64,000 bases of DNA. Source: Planctomycetota bacterium (GTDB lineage Bacteria > Planctomycetota > UBA1135 > GCA-002686595). This document shows, in pieces, positions 40,330-48,824 of this stretch (positions are counted from its first letter, which is position 1; every line of letters starts with the position of its first letter). The DNA lies in the NCBI GenBank assembly GCA_020853575.1, contig JADYYP010000047.1, positions 212,400-276,399 of the forward strand. Direction: 5' to 3'. The notes under the pieces were generated by a model that had not been told where the DNA came from, searched no databases, and saw only the letters and a list, made by a program, of their open reading frames with translations. A program made the position numbers and the translations under genes.

Positions 40330-41234
40330 AGGCTCTGATGCTCGTCGCCGTGTTCGCCGTCGCGCCCGTGGGTGCCGCGCAGGACCCGCTGTTCCAGCCC
40401 AAGACCACCGAGAAGGCGGAGAAGAAAGAGGTCGTGTACCTGACCGCTTGGCCCAAGCTCGAGGCCGATGCCGCCACGGTCAAGACCGACATCGAGCGCT
40501 TGCGCAAAGCGGGCACGCCCGAGATGGGCGAGCAGGCAGATGCGGCGCTGACCAAGGCCGGCGCGGCGATCGTGCCGCAGCTCCTGCCGGTGCTGGGGCG
40601 CGAGAAGAGCCTCGAAGCTCGGCTGCGCGTGGAGACCGTGCTCGAGAAGATCACCGGCCCCGAGCACACGCGGCTGCTCGCGCCGTTCTTCGCCGACAAG
40701 GCGCGCGAGGTGCGCATCTGGGCCCTGGCGCGCTGCGCGGGGTTCCCCGACGCCGGCGTCCAAGCGCCCGCGGTCGAGGCCTACACCAAGGCCAAAGCCG
40801 CGCTCGCCAAGGACCCCAAGGCCGAGGGCGCCGATGTCGAGCTCTACTGCGCCGCCTTGTGCGCCACGGCCGCCGGCTCGCACGCGGCACTCGAGAGCAT
40901 CGCCCAGTCGGCGCTCGAGCAGTGGGGCAAGAAGGGGCCCGAGCTGCGCCTCGCGCTGGAAGCGGTGCGCGACGAAGAGTCGACCACCTTCGCCAGCAAG
41001 CTGGCCGCCGACCCGGACCGCAAGAAGAAGGTCGCGGGCCTCAATCTGCTCGCGGGCTGCGGCACGAAGTCCGCGCTCGCGCTGGTGAAGGTCGAGCTCG
41101 ACAACAACGACAACTCGATCCGCATCGCCGCGATCAACGCCCTGCGCGGCATCGTCGACGGTGAGCTGCCGATCGCGAACCTGCCCGTGTTCGAAGCCAT
41201 CGAGCTCGCCAAGAAGTGGAAGGCGCGCTCGTAG
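40326..41234 (+). CDS. Secreted HEAT-repeat-like protein
   Basis: 302 residues from the GTG at 40326. The signal peptide is MKALMLVAVFAVAPVGAAQ. The rest is alpha-helical, with repeat pairs such as LLAPFFADKAREVRIWALARCAGF and ALVKVELDNNDNSIRIAAINALRGI, the helical hairpins of HEAT-type solenoids. It probably binds partners in the periplasm. No enzyme motif is present. It follows the previous gene with a GTGA overlap and is 22 bp before the next. Confidence 0.65.
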   Translation: MKALMLVAVFAVAPVGAAQDPLFQPKTTEKAEKKEVVYLTAWPKLEADAATVKTDIERLRKAGTPEMGEQADAALTKAGAAIVPQLLPVLGREKSLEARLRVETVLEKITGPEHTRLLAPFFADKAREVRIWALARCAGFPDAGVQAPAVEAYTKAKAALAKDPKAEGADVELYCAALCATAAGSHAALESIAQSALEQWGKKGPELRLALEAVRDEESTTFASKLAADPDRKKKVAGLNLLAGCGTKSALALVKVELDNNDNSIRIAAINALRGIVDGELPIANLPVFEAIELAKKWKARS

Positions 41235-41256
41235 CGGCGCGCGAACGACGCACACC

Positions 41257-42462
41257 ATGAGTCCCACGCGATTCTCCACGGCCCTGCTCGTCGCCGGTGC
41301 ACTGCTGCCGGCGCTCGCGCCCGCTCAAAACAAGAACGATCCCGACCAGTGCCCGTACTGCAAGGGCGACCCCGAGCAGATGAAGCGCGCCGGTGTCGTG
41401 TCGCACGGCGACTTCGACTTCGGCAAGCCCGAGAAGACCAAGAAGATCGACGCGCTGCTGGCCACTTGCGACATCAAGTGGATCGAGACCGCGCACTTCG
41501 AGATCGGCTTCGCGCTCGGCGCCTACAAGGTCAAGCAGGAGGACAAGGAGAAGATCCGCGGCGAGTTGGCGCGCCTGGCGGAAGTCCTGCCGAGCGTCGA
41601 CCCCAAGGAAAAGATCCTCGAGCCCTGGCTGCGCGCGCACATGTTCGCGCAGCGCGCCGAGGACGTGTACAAGCGCATGCAGGCGATCCTGCAGGTCAAG
41701 GACGAGCAGTTCCCTCCGCCCAACACCATTTGGGATCGCACCGGCAAGTACATGGGCACCGGCCCGCACCTCGGACAGTCGGGCAAGTACGAGATCTTGA
41801 TCGTCCCCAGCGAGGCCAACCTCACGACCTACCTGCAGGGCCAGTTCGGGCTGTTGACCAAGAAGACGCAGCGCTGGAACGTGACCAGCGCCGACACGCT
41901 CTCGGTGACGATGCACTGCGCCGAGGACAACCTGCGCGACGACCTGGGCTTGCACGGCCACGTGGCCTTCAACCTCGCGATCAACTTGCTCGACGGCTTC
42001 AAGCACTACAGCTACGACACGCCGATCTGGATCCGCGAGGGCTTCGGTCACTTCATCGAGCGCGAGATCGAAACCAAGTACAACACCTTCGATTCCGCCG
42101 AGGGCGGGGTCGCGGCCACGACGCGCAAGGAGAAGTGGGAGCCCGAGGTGCGCAAGCTCGTCGCCGCCGGCAAGGGGCCGCGCATGGCCGAGCTGATGAG
42201 CATGAAGGAGTACTCGGACCTGACGCTCGACCGTCACTACGCGACCTGGTCGATGGTGCAGTTCATGGTCACGACCAAGCCCAACGAATGGGCCGCCTTC
42301 AACGGCGCCCTGCACGGCATCACGAACAAGCAGGGCATTCCTCACGTCGAGAACATGCCCGACGTGCACCGCGAGCTGTTCAAGCAGCACCTGGGCTGGG
42401 CCTACCCCGACTTCGACCGCGCCTGGTCCGAGTGGGTGCTCGCCAACTACGGCGCGCAGTGA
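41257..42462 (+). CDS. Secreted peptidase-like protein with degenerate active site
   Basis: 401 residues from the ATG at 41257, with signal peptide SPTRFSTALLVAGALLPALAPAQ. A CPYC pair follows near residue 32. The C-terminal part has the order of secreted gluzincins (DUF1570-like): LHGHVAFNLAINLLDGF where HExxH would be, then TPIWIREGFGHFIERE where the third ligand helix WlxEGlAxyxE would be. The HExxH glutamate and second histidine are absent, so hydrolysis is unlikely. A binding role is more probable. It closes the operon started at 38918. Confidence 0.6.
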   Translation: MSPTRFSTALLVAGALLPALAPAQNKNDPDQCPYCKGDPEQMKRAGVVSHGDFDFGKPEKTKKIDALLATCDIKWIETAHFEIGFALGAYKVKQEDKEKIRGELARLAEVLPSVDPKEKILEPWLRAHMFAQRAEDVYKRMQAILQVKDEQFPPPNTIWDRTGKYMGTGPHLGQSGKYEILIVPSEANLTTYLQGQFGLLTKKTQRWNVTSADTLSVTMHCAEDNLRDDLGLHGHVAFNLAINLLDGFKHYSYDTPIWIREGFGHFIEREIETKYNTFDSAEGGVAATTRKEKWEPEVRKLVAAGKGPRMAELMSMKEYSDLTLDRHYATWSMVQFMVTTKPNEWAAFNGALHGITNKQGIPHVENMPDVHRELFKQHLGWAYPDFDRAWSEWVLANYGAQ

Positions 42463-42656
42463 GTGAGCGCCGGCGCGGTCCCCCCCCGCTCGAGAGCGGC
42501 GCCGCACCTTCGGGTTGGAGTCCGGCCAACGCGCGATCCGATCCAGCTTCCCGTCATCCGAGGCGCCCGCGCCTCCCGTGCGGCATACTATTCCGTGCAG
42601 GGGAGCTTTGAGGGCCATCGCTCCCGCTCCCCAGACCGCAGCTTGCTCCCCCATCG

Positions 42657-44225
42657 ATGATCCGCAGTCGCCGCAAGATCGTGCTGTTCCTTCCGCATCG
42701 GGCCGACCCGACGCGCGGAGAGATCTTCAGCGCCGACCTGCTCCCGCTCGAGCTCCTGCAGATCGCCACCGGGCCGGTCGCCGCCGGCCACGAGGTGATC
42801 CTGATCGACGCGATGATCGAGCCCAAGTACCTCGAGAAGGTGCTCGAGGCCTGTGACGGGGCGCTGTGTTTCGCCAGCTCCTGCATCCTGGGCTACCAGG
42901 TGTACGACGGCTACGTCGTGGCCAAGGCCGTGCGCGAGCGCTTTCCCAAGCTCCCGATCATCTGGGGCGGCTGGTTCCCGAGCGTCATCCCCGAGATGTA
43001 TTTCGAGCACGGCATCGCGGACGCCGTCGGCATCGGGCAAGGCGAGCTGACCTTCGACGAGGTCGTCCAGGCGCTCGACGCGGGCGAGCCGCTCGACAAG
43101 GTGCCGGGCCTCGCGCTGTGGCGCGACCAGCGCTTGGTGTACACCGAGCACCGCGAGGTCGTGGGCTTCGAGAGGTTCGCGCCGGTGCCCTGGCATTTGC
43201 TCGAGTACGAGCGCTACGCCGAGCTGCAGACCAAGCCGACGCGCCTCAAGGTGCGCCACCGCTTCCCTCTGCCGGGCAAGTGGACCGCCGACAATCCGCC
43301 GCGCGCCTTCAGCCACTTCTCGAGCTTCGGCTGCCCCGAGCCGTGCACCTTCTGTTGTTCTCCGCTGGTCACCGGCAAGCGCTACAAGGCGATTGCGGGC
43401 GACAAGCTCGCCGAGGAAATCGCCGAGCTGCAGCAACGCTTCAAATTCGACGTGCTGCGCTTCCAGGACGCCAATTGGGGCGTGGCCGAGAAACGCACCA
43501 AGGCCTTCTGCGAGAAGTTGATCGAGCTCGAGGTGCCGATCCACTGGAACGGCACGATCGAGATCGAGACCATCGCGCGCTACAAGCAGGAGACGCTCGA
43601 TCTGTTGCGCGACTCGCATTGCCATCTGCTGTGGCTCGGCGCCGAGACCGGCACGGCGCAGATGCAGGAGCGCATCAAGAAGGAGATCAAGCTCTCCAAC
43701 ATCCCCTACGCGATCGGCGAGCTCTACCGCCGCGGCATCACGCCCGGCACGTTCTGGATCATCGGCTATCCCGGCGAGACGCCCGAATCGATGCGCGAGA
43801 CGCTGCGCGTCGCCGCCGGAGTGAAGTACCTCTTCCCCACCGCCGGCTCGGAGGTCTATCCCTTCCGCCCGATCCCCGGCACCGAGGACTTCGCCACCGC
43901 CGTCAAGAACGGCTACGTGCCGCCCAAGGACTTCCACGAGTGGGGCAAGTGCTTCGAGTACAAGTACAACTCGCACAACACGCCGCTCCCCGACGACGTG
44001 CGCGAGACCTGGCGTCTGTACAACAACACCAGCGCCATCTACGACCGCAAGATCCACGAAGGCCCCAAGTGGATGCGCGAGACGCTGGCCAACATCGCCG
44101 GCTGGCGCCTCAAGAAGCACCGCTACGGCTTCCCGCTCGAGCAGAAGCTCTTCGACATCTACGTCAAGGCCACCGGCCAGCTCGACCCCGGCGCCAAGGA
44201 CTACGTCCCGGCGGTCGATGCCTGA
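42657..44225 (+). CDS. B12-binding radical SAM enzyme
   Basis: 522 residues. The N-terminal Rossmann-like cobalamin-binding domain (about 8-150, IVLFLPHRADPTRGEIF, GHEVILIDAMIEPKY, PIIWGGWFPSVIPE) precedes the radical SAM barrel. The cluster-binding cysteines are in SFGCPEPCTFCC (C-x3-C-x2-C), followed by FQDANWGV and LWLGAETGTAQ, FWIIGYPGET. Enzymes of this class often methylate unreactive carbons or form complex bonds, for example in lipids and natural products. The specific substrate is unknown. It starts 194 bp after the operon and is probably a separate transcript. Confidence 0.88.
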   Translation: MIRSRRKIVLFLPHRADPTRGEIFSADLLPLELLQIATGPVAAGHEVILIDAMIEPKYLEKVLEACDGALCFASSCILGYQVYDGYVVAKAVRERFPKLPIIWGGWFPSVIPEMYFEHGIADAVGIGQGELTFDEVVQALDAGEPLDKVPGLALWRDQRLVYTEHREVVGFERFAPVPWHLLEYERYAELQTKPTRLKVRHRFPLPGKWTADNPPRAFSHFSSFGCPEPCTFCCSPLVTGKRYKAIAGDKLAEEIAELQQRFKFDVLRFQDANWGVAEKRTKAFCEKLIELEVPIHWNGTIEIETIARYKQETLDLLRDSHCHLLWLGAETGTAQMQERIKKEIKLSNIPYAIGELYRRGITPGTFWIIGYPGETPESMRETLRVAAGVKYLFPTAGSEVYPFRPIPGTEDFATAVKNGYVPPKDFHEWGKCFEYKYNSHNTPLPDDVRETWRLYNNTSAIYDRKIHEGPKWMRETLANIAGWRLKKHRYGFPLEQKLFDIYVKATGQLDPGAKDYVPAVDA

Positions 44226-44264
44226 CGAGGTGACATCCGGGAAGCGCCGGAGAGCGCCGCGAGC

Positions 44265-44549
44265 TCAGCCAGTCAACTGAGGTCGAATGGCCCTCGAGTG
44301 AACGTCGTCACGCCACGACGGCGACTCGATTCCGCGACCGGATGCGAGCCAAGCGGCACAGCGCAGGCAGTCCGCGACATCAGCTGGCTCGAGCTCAGGA
44401 AACTCCGCCACGAGATCCTGGGGCGTCCGACCCGAAGCGAGGCATTTCAGCACGAGGGAAAACGCGATTCAGAACCCGCGAATGCTGGCCTGGCCAATGC
44501 GGACCGCCGAATTCGCGGTGACGCAAGCGACGCCTCATTTCGTGGTCAT
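44265..44549 (-). pseudogene. DUF433 antitoxin-like gene with internal stops
   Basis: The 3' part reads VLKCLASGRTPQDLVAEFPE, then LEPADVADCLRCAAWLASGR, the typical DUF433 second half. Upstream in the same frame is VRIGQASIRG-F-stop-IAFSL: a TGA stands where family members have the Arg of GTRI. A further TGA lies near the start (MTTK-stop-GVACVTANS). The gene is therefore broken by two nonsense changes, unless a start at 44453 makes a 62-residue fragment. DUF433 proteins are usually antitoxins of Mut7-C/DUF5615 nucleases, none of which is intact here. Confidence 0.7.
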
Positions 44550-44689
44550 CGACCTTGCACCGCCCAGTTGGATTTTCGCCGCATCGAGCGTCCACAGATC
44601 CCGAGCCCAAGTGTCGAGCTCCGCAAAGAGTGCGACTCGTCGTGGTCCCGCATGGCGCGCGGGGCAGGTCACCGCCATCATCCCAGCTG

Positions 44690-45010
44690 ATGACTTTCGA
44701 TGAGCTGTCGCGCCGTTGGACCTGGCGCCCCATCCCGCACTGCCCGGGCCGGTTCACGCTGGACGCACCGACCGACGTGTCCATGGAGGCCCTCGTCGGC
44801 GCCGATGTCGTGCCCAACGAGTTCCGACTCACCGCGGCACAGGACGAGGCCTTGGTCGTCCCGCTCGACGATGGTGGCATCATTTCCTACCGCAGGCCCG
44901 GTGGCTCGATCCTGCACACGCTGAACACGGCCGAGGGTTTCGCTCGCAAGCTGGTGCAGCTCAGCATCGAGATCAAGGAAGTTCGGCCGAGCGGAGGACC
45001 GCGACCGTGA
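44690..45010 (+). CDS. Small conserved-type protein of unknown function
   Basis: 106 residues. The start ATG at 44690 places MTFDELSRRWTWRPIPHCPG at the N-terminus. The centre reads VPNEFRLTAAQDEALVVPLDDGGIISYRR and the end HTLNTAEGFARKLVQLSIEI. Short proteins with 'W.PIpnCPGRy', 'DGG.ISYrr' and 'HTLNT.eGF.RKL' occur, from memory, in cyanobacteria and actinobacteria without a known role. It is soluble with no signal. It is 141 bp before the first kinase. Confidence 0.65.
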   Translation: MTFDELSRRWTWRPIPHCPGRFTLDAPTDVSMEALVGADVVPNEFRLTAAQDEALVVPLDDGGIISYRRPGGSILHTLNTAEGFARKLVQLSIEIKEVRPSGGPRP

Positions 45011-45151
45011 GGCTACAGGCGCGATGCCAGCGCGAGTCGCACGGATCGGCATCGCGACCTTGACGAACCGCGCGGCCAGGGCTTCACTCGGCCCGCGCGC
45101 GCGCCCCTTCTCCCGGTCGAGCGCGCGCTTCGCAACGGCATCCCCCCGGCC

Positions 45152-48100
45152 ATGAGCTCGTCCGTCAACGATCCGGCAGAATCACTGCTCGCACGGTTCC
45201 TCGCGTCGCACTCCGCCAACGACGCGCAGGCACTCGACGCCTGGGCCCGCGCTCAGCCCGAGCTGATGACCGATGCCGCGCTGTTGGCGCGCGTCCAGCG
45301 ACTTCGAGCGCAGGTCGCGCGCGACAACGAGATGCTCCCCGGCGGAGCGACGGTCGAGGGCCTGTTCGGGCGCGGCGGCGCGCGACGCGACGCGGCCGAG
45401 GCCGACGACGCCGCACCCGGTGCCTTGTTCAGCGCTGGGCAGCGCATCGGGACGTTCACGCTGCGGCGCTTCCTGTCGAAGGGCGGCATGGGCCTGGTGT
45501 GGGAGGCCTACGACGACGAGCTGCGCCGACCGGTGGCTTTGAAGTTCGTGCGGCCCGAGCACGTGGATGCGCGCACGCTGGCCTGGTTCGAGCGCGAGGC
45601 ACGCGCCGGCGGTCGTCTGGCGCACCCGAACATCGTGCGCACGCTGGCCTTCAACGGCTCCGGCAATCCGGCGTGGATCGCGCAAGAGCTGGTCGAGGGA
45701 TCGAGGACACTGAAGGACTCGCTCGACGAGATGCGCGCGGAGGAGAACACTCCGGAGGGCTACTACCGCAAGGCCGCGGAGCTCGTGGCGGCGCTCGCCG
45801 ACGGCCTCGAGGCAGCGCACCGCGCGGGCGTGATCCATCGCGACGTCAAGCCGCAGAACATCCTGATCGCGCCGGACGACAGCCCGAAGCTGACCGACTT
45901 CGGGTTGGCGCGCGTGAACGACGATTCCTTCGTTTCCGTGACGGGCGAGTTCGCGGGCACGTACGCGTACATGAGCCCCGAGCAGGTGACGGCCAAGCGC
46001 ATCGGGCTCGACCACCGCACGGACATCTTCAGCCTGGGCGTAGTGCTCTACGAGCTCTTGAGCCTGCGCCGCCCGTTCGAGGGCGACACGACGCACCAGA
46101 TCAGCCAGAGGATCCTGTTCTTCGAGCCGCCCGAGCCGTCGAAGGTGCGCTCGCAGTGCCCGCGCGAGCTGTCGATCATCTGCGGCAAGGCGCTGGAGAA
46201 GGACCCCGGCCGCCGCTACGCGTCGATGGCGGAATTCGCGGCCGATCTGCGCAGGCACCTGGCCGACGAGCCGATCCACGCGCGCCCGCCGAGCACGCTC
46301 GTGCGCGTCACCAAATGGGCGCGCCGCAACCCTGGCCCGAGCTCGGCCGCAGCAGTCGGAGCGATCGCACTTGCGGCGATCTCCGGCCTTCTCGTGCAGC
46401 AGCTGCGAACAGCGAGCGAGCTGGAGCAGCGTAACGCGGAACTCGCCGCGCAGACCGAGCGGGTGGCAAAGGCGCGCGACGAGGCGAATCAGTCCGCGCT
46501 CGAGGCGGAGGCCGAACGCGCGAAGACGGAGCAAGCCAACGTGGAGCTGCGCGCGCAATCCCGCGAGCAGAAGCTGCGCGGGATGATCCAGGACTTGGCG
46601 CGCTTGCGAGCGCAGAGCCGGACGCTGGAGGGGCTCGATCGGTTGGGCAAGCCGGCGTACCTGTGGTGGATCGAGGAGTCGGAGAGGCTGGTCAACGGCC
46701 AAGAAGAGGACCTCGCGGCCGGCGTGGAGTGGCGCCCGGGCCTGAAGGACGTGCGAGCGAAGCTCGCGGAGCTGCGCGCGTCGGACCAGGTCCTGCCGTA
46801 CAGCGACGAAGACAGGAAACGCGACTTCGAGACACATCCAAGCCACAAGCGATTGACCGATCTCGAGGCGGAGGATCGGGCAATTGAGCAAGAGCTCAGA
46901 GCCGATCTATACGAGCGAGAGCAGCGAATTCGAGCCCACTCGCTGCGACTGGGAAAATTGCAGTGGCCCTCGGAGCGCGACATGGCGCAGTTGCACCCAA
47001 CGTGGCTCGAAGACAGGGACGCGAACGCATTGAACGAGCACGCGTGGCGCATCGTGGGTCCAGACCGTAAATTCCCGACCGACTCCGAAGCGGTGCTAGC
47101 GATGTTGATGGCAAAACGGGCCATTGAACTCGCGGACAACTCCGCCAAGGCACTGGCGCGGACTACGTACGCGTGGTCACTTCTCCGTCTCGGTCGTGCA
47201 GCCGAAGCACTCGAACAGGCCCAGGAGGCGCTCGAGGAGGCGTGTGGCGACGCCAAATTCCATATTCACACAGATGTCACGCGCCTCAGCGCCGAGGCAC
47301 AGCTCTGGTCCGGAACTGCGCTGACGGATCGCGAGTCAGAACTTTCGAAATGGACGGCTGAGTTGGAGGAGCACCGCGCACGTGTCGAGTCCGACGTCGC
47401 GGCGAAGCGGTCGGAATTGAACCTACGTATCTCCGAGTTACGCAGCCAGTGCAGCGCTAGACGGACTTGGCGCTTCAAGCAAAGCCAGGAAGCGTGGTGG
47501 CACGAGTTCCTGGCTTCGCTTGAGAGCGAACTTTCGACACAGTCGATATTGCTATCGATCGCGAAGGATGCTGCGTTGAGCGAGAAAGCGAGGGCGCGTT
47601 GGACGGAGGCTATCAACGCAATCGCTGTGCTGCCCAAGTACACGGGCCAGAGATGGCCGAGCGGTGAGCGCTTGACGCCACAACTCGGACTGCTGCCGCT
47701 CGGCCTGAATCCAGCAACTGGGTTGTGGGAGTTTGTGCACCTGCAGACGGGCACGGAGCCGACGTTGGACGCCGATGGGCGCGTGCTCCGTGACTCCGAG
47801 GGACGGCTCACCCTGACGCCCGAAACTGGCGTGGTCTTCGTGCTGCTGCCCGGCGGGCGTGTCCCGAAGACTACTTGCGACGATGAACAAGATGAGCGGA
47901 TCACCGAGGTCGATTTGGCTCCGCACTTCCTCTCGAAGTACGAGTTGACGCACGAGCAGTGGGACCGCGTCTCGCTGCGCGTCGGCATTCACCACAAGAG
48001 AGAACTCCCACTCATCCCGGCGAACAACATCAGTTGGGAAGACATCGCGCTAATGTTGCAGCGCGAGCTCGGCTGGTGCAGCCTTCCGAGCGAGGCGCAA

Positions 48101-48475
48101 TGGGAGTACGGCTGCCGCGCGGAAGCGACGACACGCTACTGGCCGGGTGACTCCGAGGAGAGCTTGGAGGGCATCGGCAATCTGGGTGACGACATCCTGG
48201 CCACGGGTGGGCTGCGTGCGAATGCGTTCGGATTGCACGACGTACACGGCAACGTGTGGGAGTGGTGTGGCGACACATTTGATCCGACTTCCCAGCCGCG
48301 TGAAGGTGACTGGTTGTGGGACGACGGTGTCGATCGCTCCTCCGAGCGATCGGTCCGTGGCGGCGGCTTGGGTTACGCTGTCTCGAACGAAAGATGGCTG
48401 GACAGCAGTGGCCTCACCCCGGGCTCACGTTTCGCTTTTCTCGGTCTCCGCCTTTCCAGAGGCATCACCCCGTAG
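45152..48475 (+). CDS. Transmembrane Ser/Thr kinase with C-terminal FGE-sulfatase domain
   Basis: 1107 residues. Kinase domain (about 97-370): glycine loop SKGGMG, VALKFV lysine, IHRDVKPQN, DFGLAR, GTYAYMSPEQ; it is the only kinase here that keeps DFG. One transmembrane helix lies at about 396-415, then a coiled coil and the LRGMIQDLARLRAQSRTLEG block shared with its paralogues. A long helical region follows, and an FGE-sulfatase domain (about 890-1107) with LLPGGRVPK, PSEAQWEYGCRA, AFGLHDVHGNVWEWCGD. The FGE fold is a C-type lectin relative, so it may sense ligand outside the membrane. It ends GLRLSRGITP. Region 560-880 is AT-richer and unlike its paralogue. Confidence 0.9.
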   Translation: MSSSVNDPAESLLARFLASHSANDAQALDAWARAQPELMTDAALLARVQRLRAQVARDNEMLPGGATVEGLFGRGGARRDAAEADDAAPGALFSAGQRIGTFTLRRFLSKGGMGLVWEAYDDELRRPVALKFVRPEHVDARTLAWFEREARAGGRLAHPNIVRTLAFNGSGNPAWIAQELVEGSRTLKDSLDEMRAEENTPEGYYRKAAELVAALADGLEAAHRAGVIHRDVKPQNILIAPDDSPKLTDFGLARVNDDSFVSVTGEFAGTYAYMSPEQVTAKRIGLDHRTDIFSLGVVLYELLSLRRPFEGDTTHQISQRILFFEPPEPSKVRSQCPRELSIICGKALEKDPGRRYASMAEFAADLRRHLADEPIHARPPSTLVRVTKWARRNPGPSSAAAVGAIALAAISGLLVQQLRTASELEQRNAELAAQTERVAKARDEANQSALEAEAERAKTEQANVELRAQSREQKLRGMIQDLARLRAQSRTLEGLDRLGKPAYLWWIEESERLVNGQEEDLAAGVEWRPGLKDVRAKLAELRASDQVLPYSDEDRKRDFETHPSHKRLTDLEAEDRAIEQELRADLYEREQRIRAHSLRLGKLQWPSERDMAQLHPTWLEDRDANALNEHAWRIVGPDRKFPTDSEAVLAMLMAKRAIELADNSAKALARTTYAWSLLRLGRAAEALEQAQEALEEACGDAKFHIHTDVTRLSAEAQLWSGTALTDRESELSKWTAELEEHRARVESDVAAKRSELNLRISELRSQCSARRTWRFKQSQEAWWHEFLASLESELSTQSILLSIAKDAALSEKARARWTEAINAIAVLPKYTGQRWPSGERLTPQLGLLPLGLNPATGLWEFVHLQTGTEPTLDADGRVLRDSEGRLTLTPETGVVFVLLPGGRVPKTTCDDEQDERITEVDLAPHFLSKYELTHEQWDRVSLRVGIHHKRELPLIPANNISWEDIALMLQRELGWCSLPSEAQWEYGCRAEATTRYWPGDSEESLEGIGNLGDDILATGGLRANAFGLHDVHGNVWEWCGDTFDPTSQPREGDWLWDDGVDRSSERSVRGGGLGYAVSNERWLDSSGLTPGSRFAFLGLRLSRGITP
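46544..46831 (+). repeat. 288-bp block nearly identical to 50352-50639
   Basis: By eye only about 8 of 288 bases differ from the paralogous kinase gene, including at third codon positions, whereas flanking coding DNA is far more divergent. This mosaic pattern suggests recent gene conversion between the two kinase genes. Confidence 0.85.
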
Positions 48476-48824
48476 GATCTCACGACTTCACCCCGTCGAA
48501 ATCGGTCGGAGACGTCGTTGCGAGGCGTCGGCCAAGCGGCGTGCGCAGCCGCCAGCGAAAGCCGAGACAGTGCGCGCAGTTGCCGAACCCGCACGACCCC
48601 GAGATTCACTCGCCGCTCCACGCACGTCGTTGACTCGCCGAAGCTCACACGCCTGCGCGCACTGCTCTTGAAACCTCTGACGCGCGTGCGTTCGGCGTTG
48701 TCGGCGTCGAGACGGTCGCTGCACTCACCGCCAAGTGGCAGCGCGAGGCCCCGCGGAGTCGCTGCGGCCCGCCCCGCGGCCCATTGCGGGGAGTGGCGCG
48801 GGGTTGGTTAGCTAGCGGGCTCCC
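48476..48824. other. Intergenic region between two paralogous kinases
   Basis: 349 bp. It starts with the 73-bp repeat described separately. The rest is GC-rich with no gene I can support, and it presumably holds the promoter of the next kinase. No confident promoter elements are seen. Confidence 0.5.
48481..48553 (+). repeat. 73-bp post-stop repeat, copy 1
   Basis: Begins 5 bp after the stop of the first kinase gene and is identical over 73 bp to 51815-51887, which follows the second. Its end can fold as GCGGC-GTGCGCA-GCCGC. Non-coding identity higher than that of the adjacent coding ends is unusual. Confidence 0.9.

Noticed and set aside
44395..44883. Open frame covering the DUF433 region in another frame
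   Set aside because: Its residues show no family pattern, whereas the adjacent frame clearly encodes DUF433 despite stop codons.
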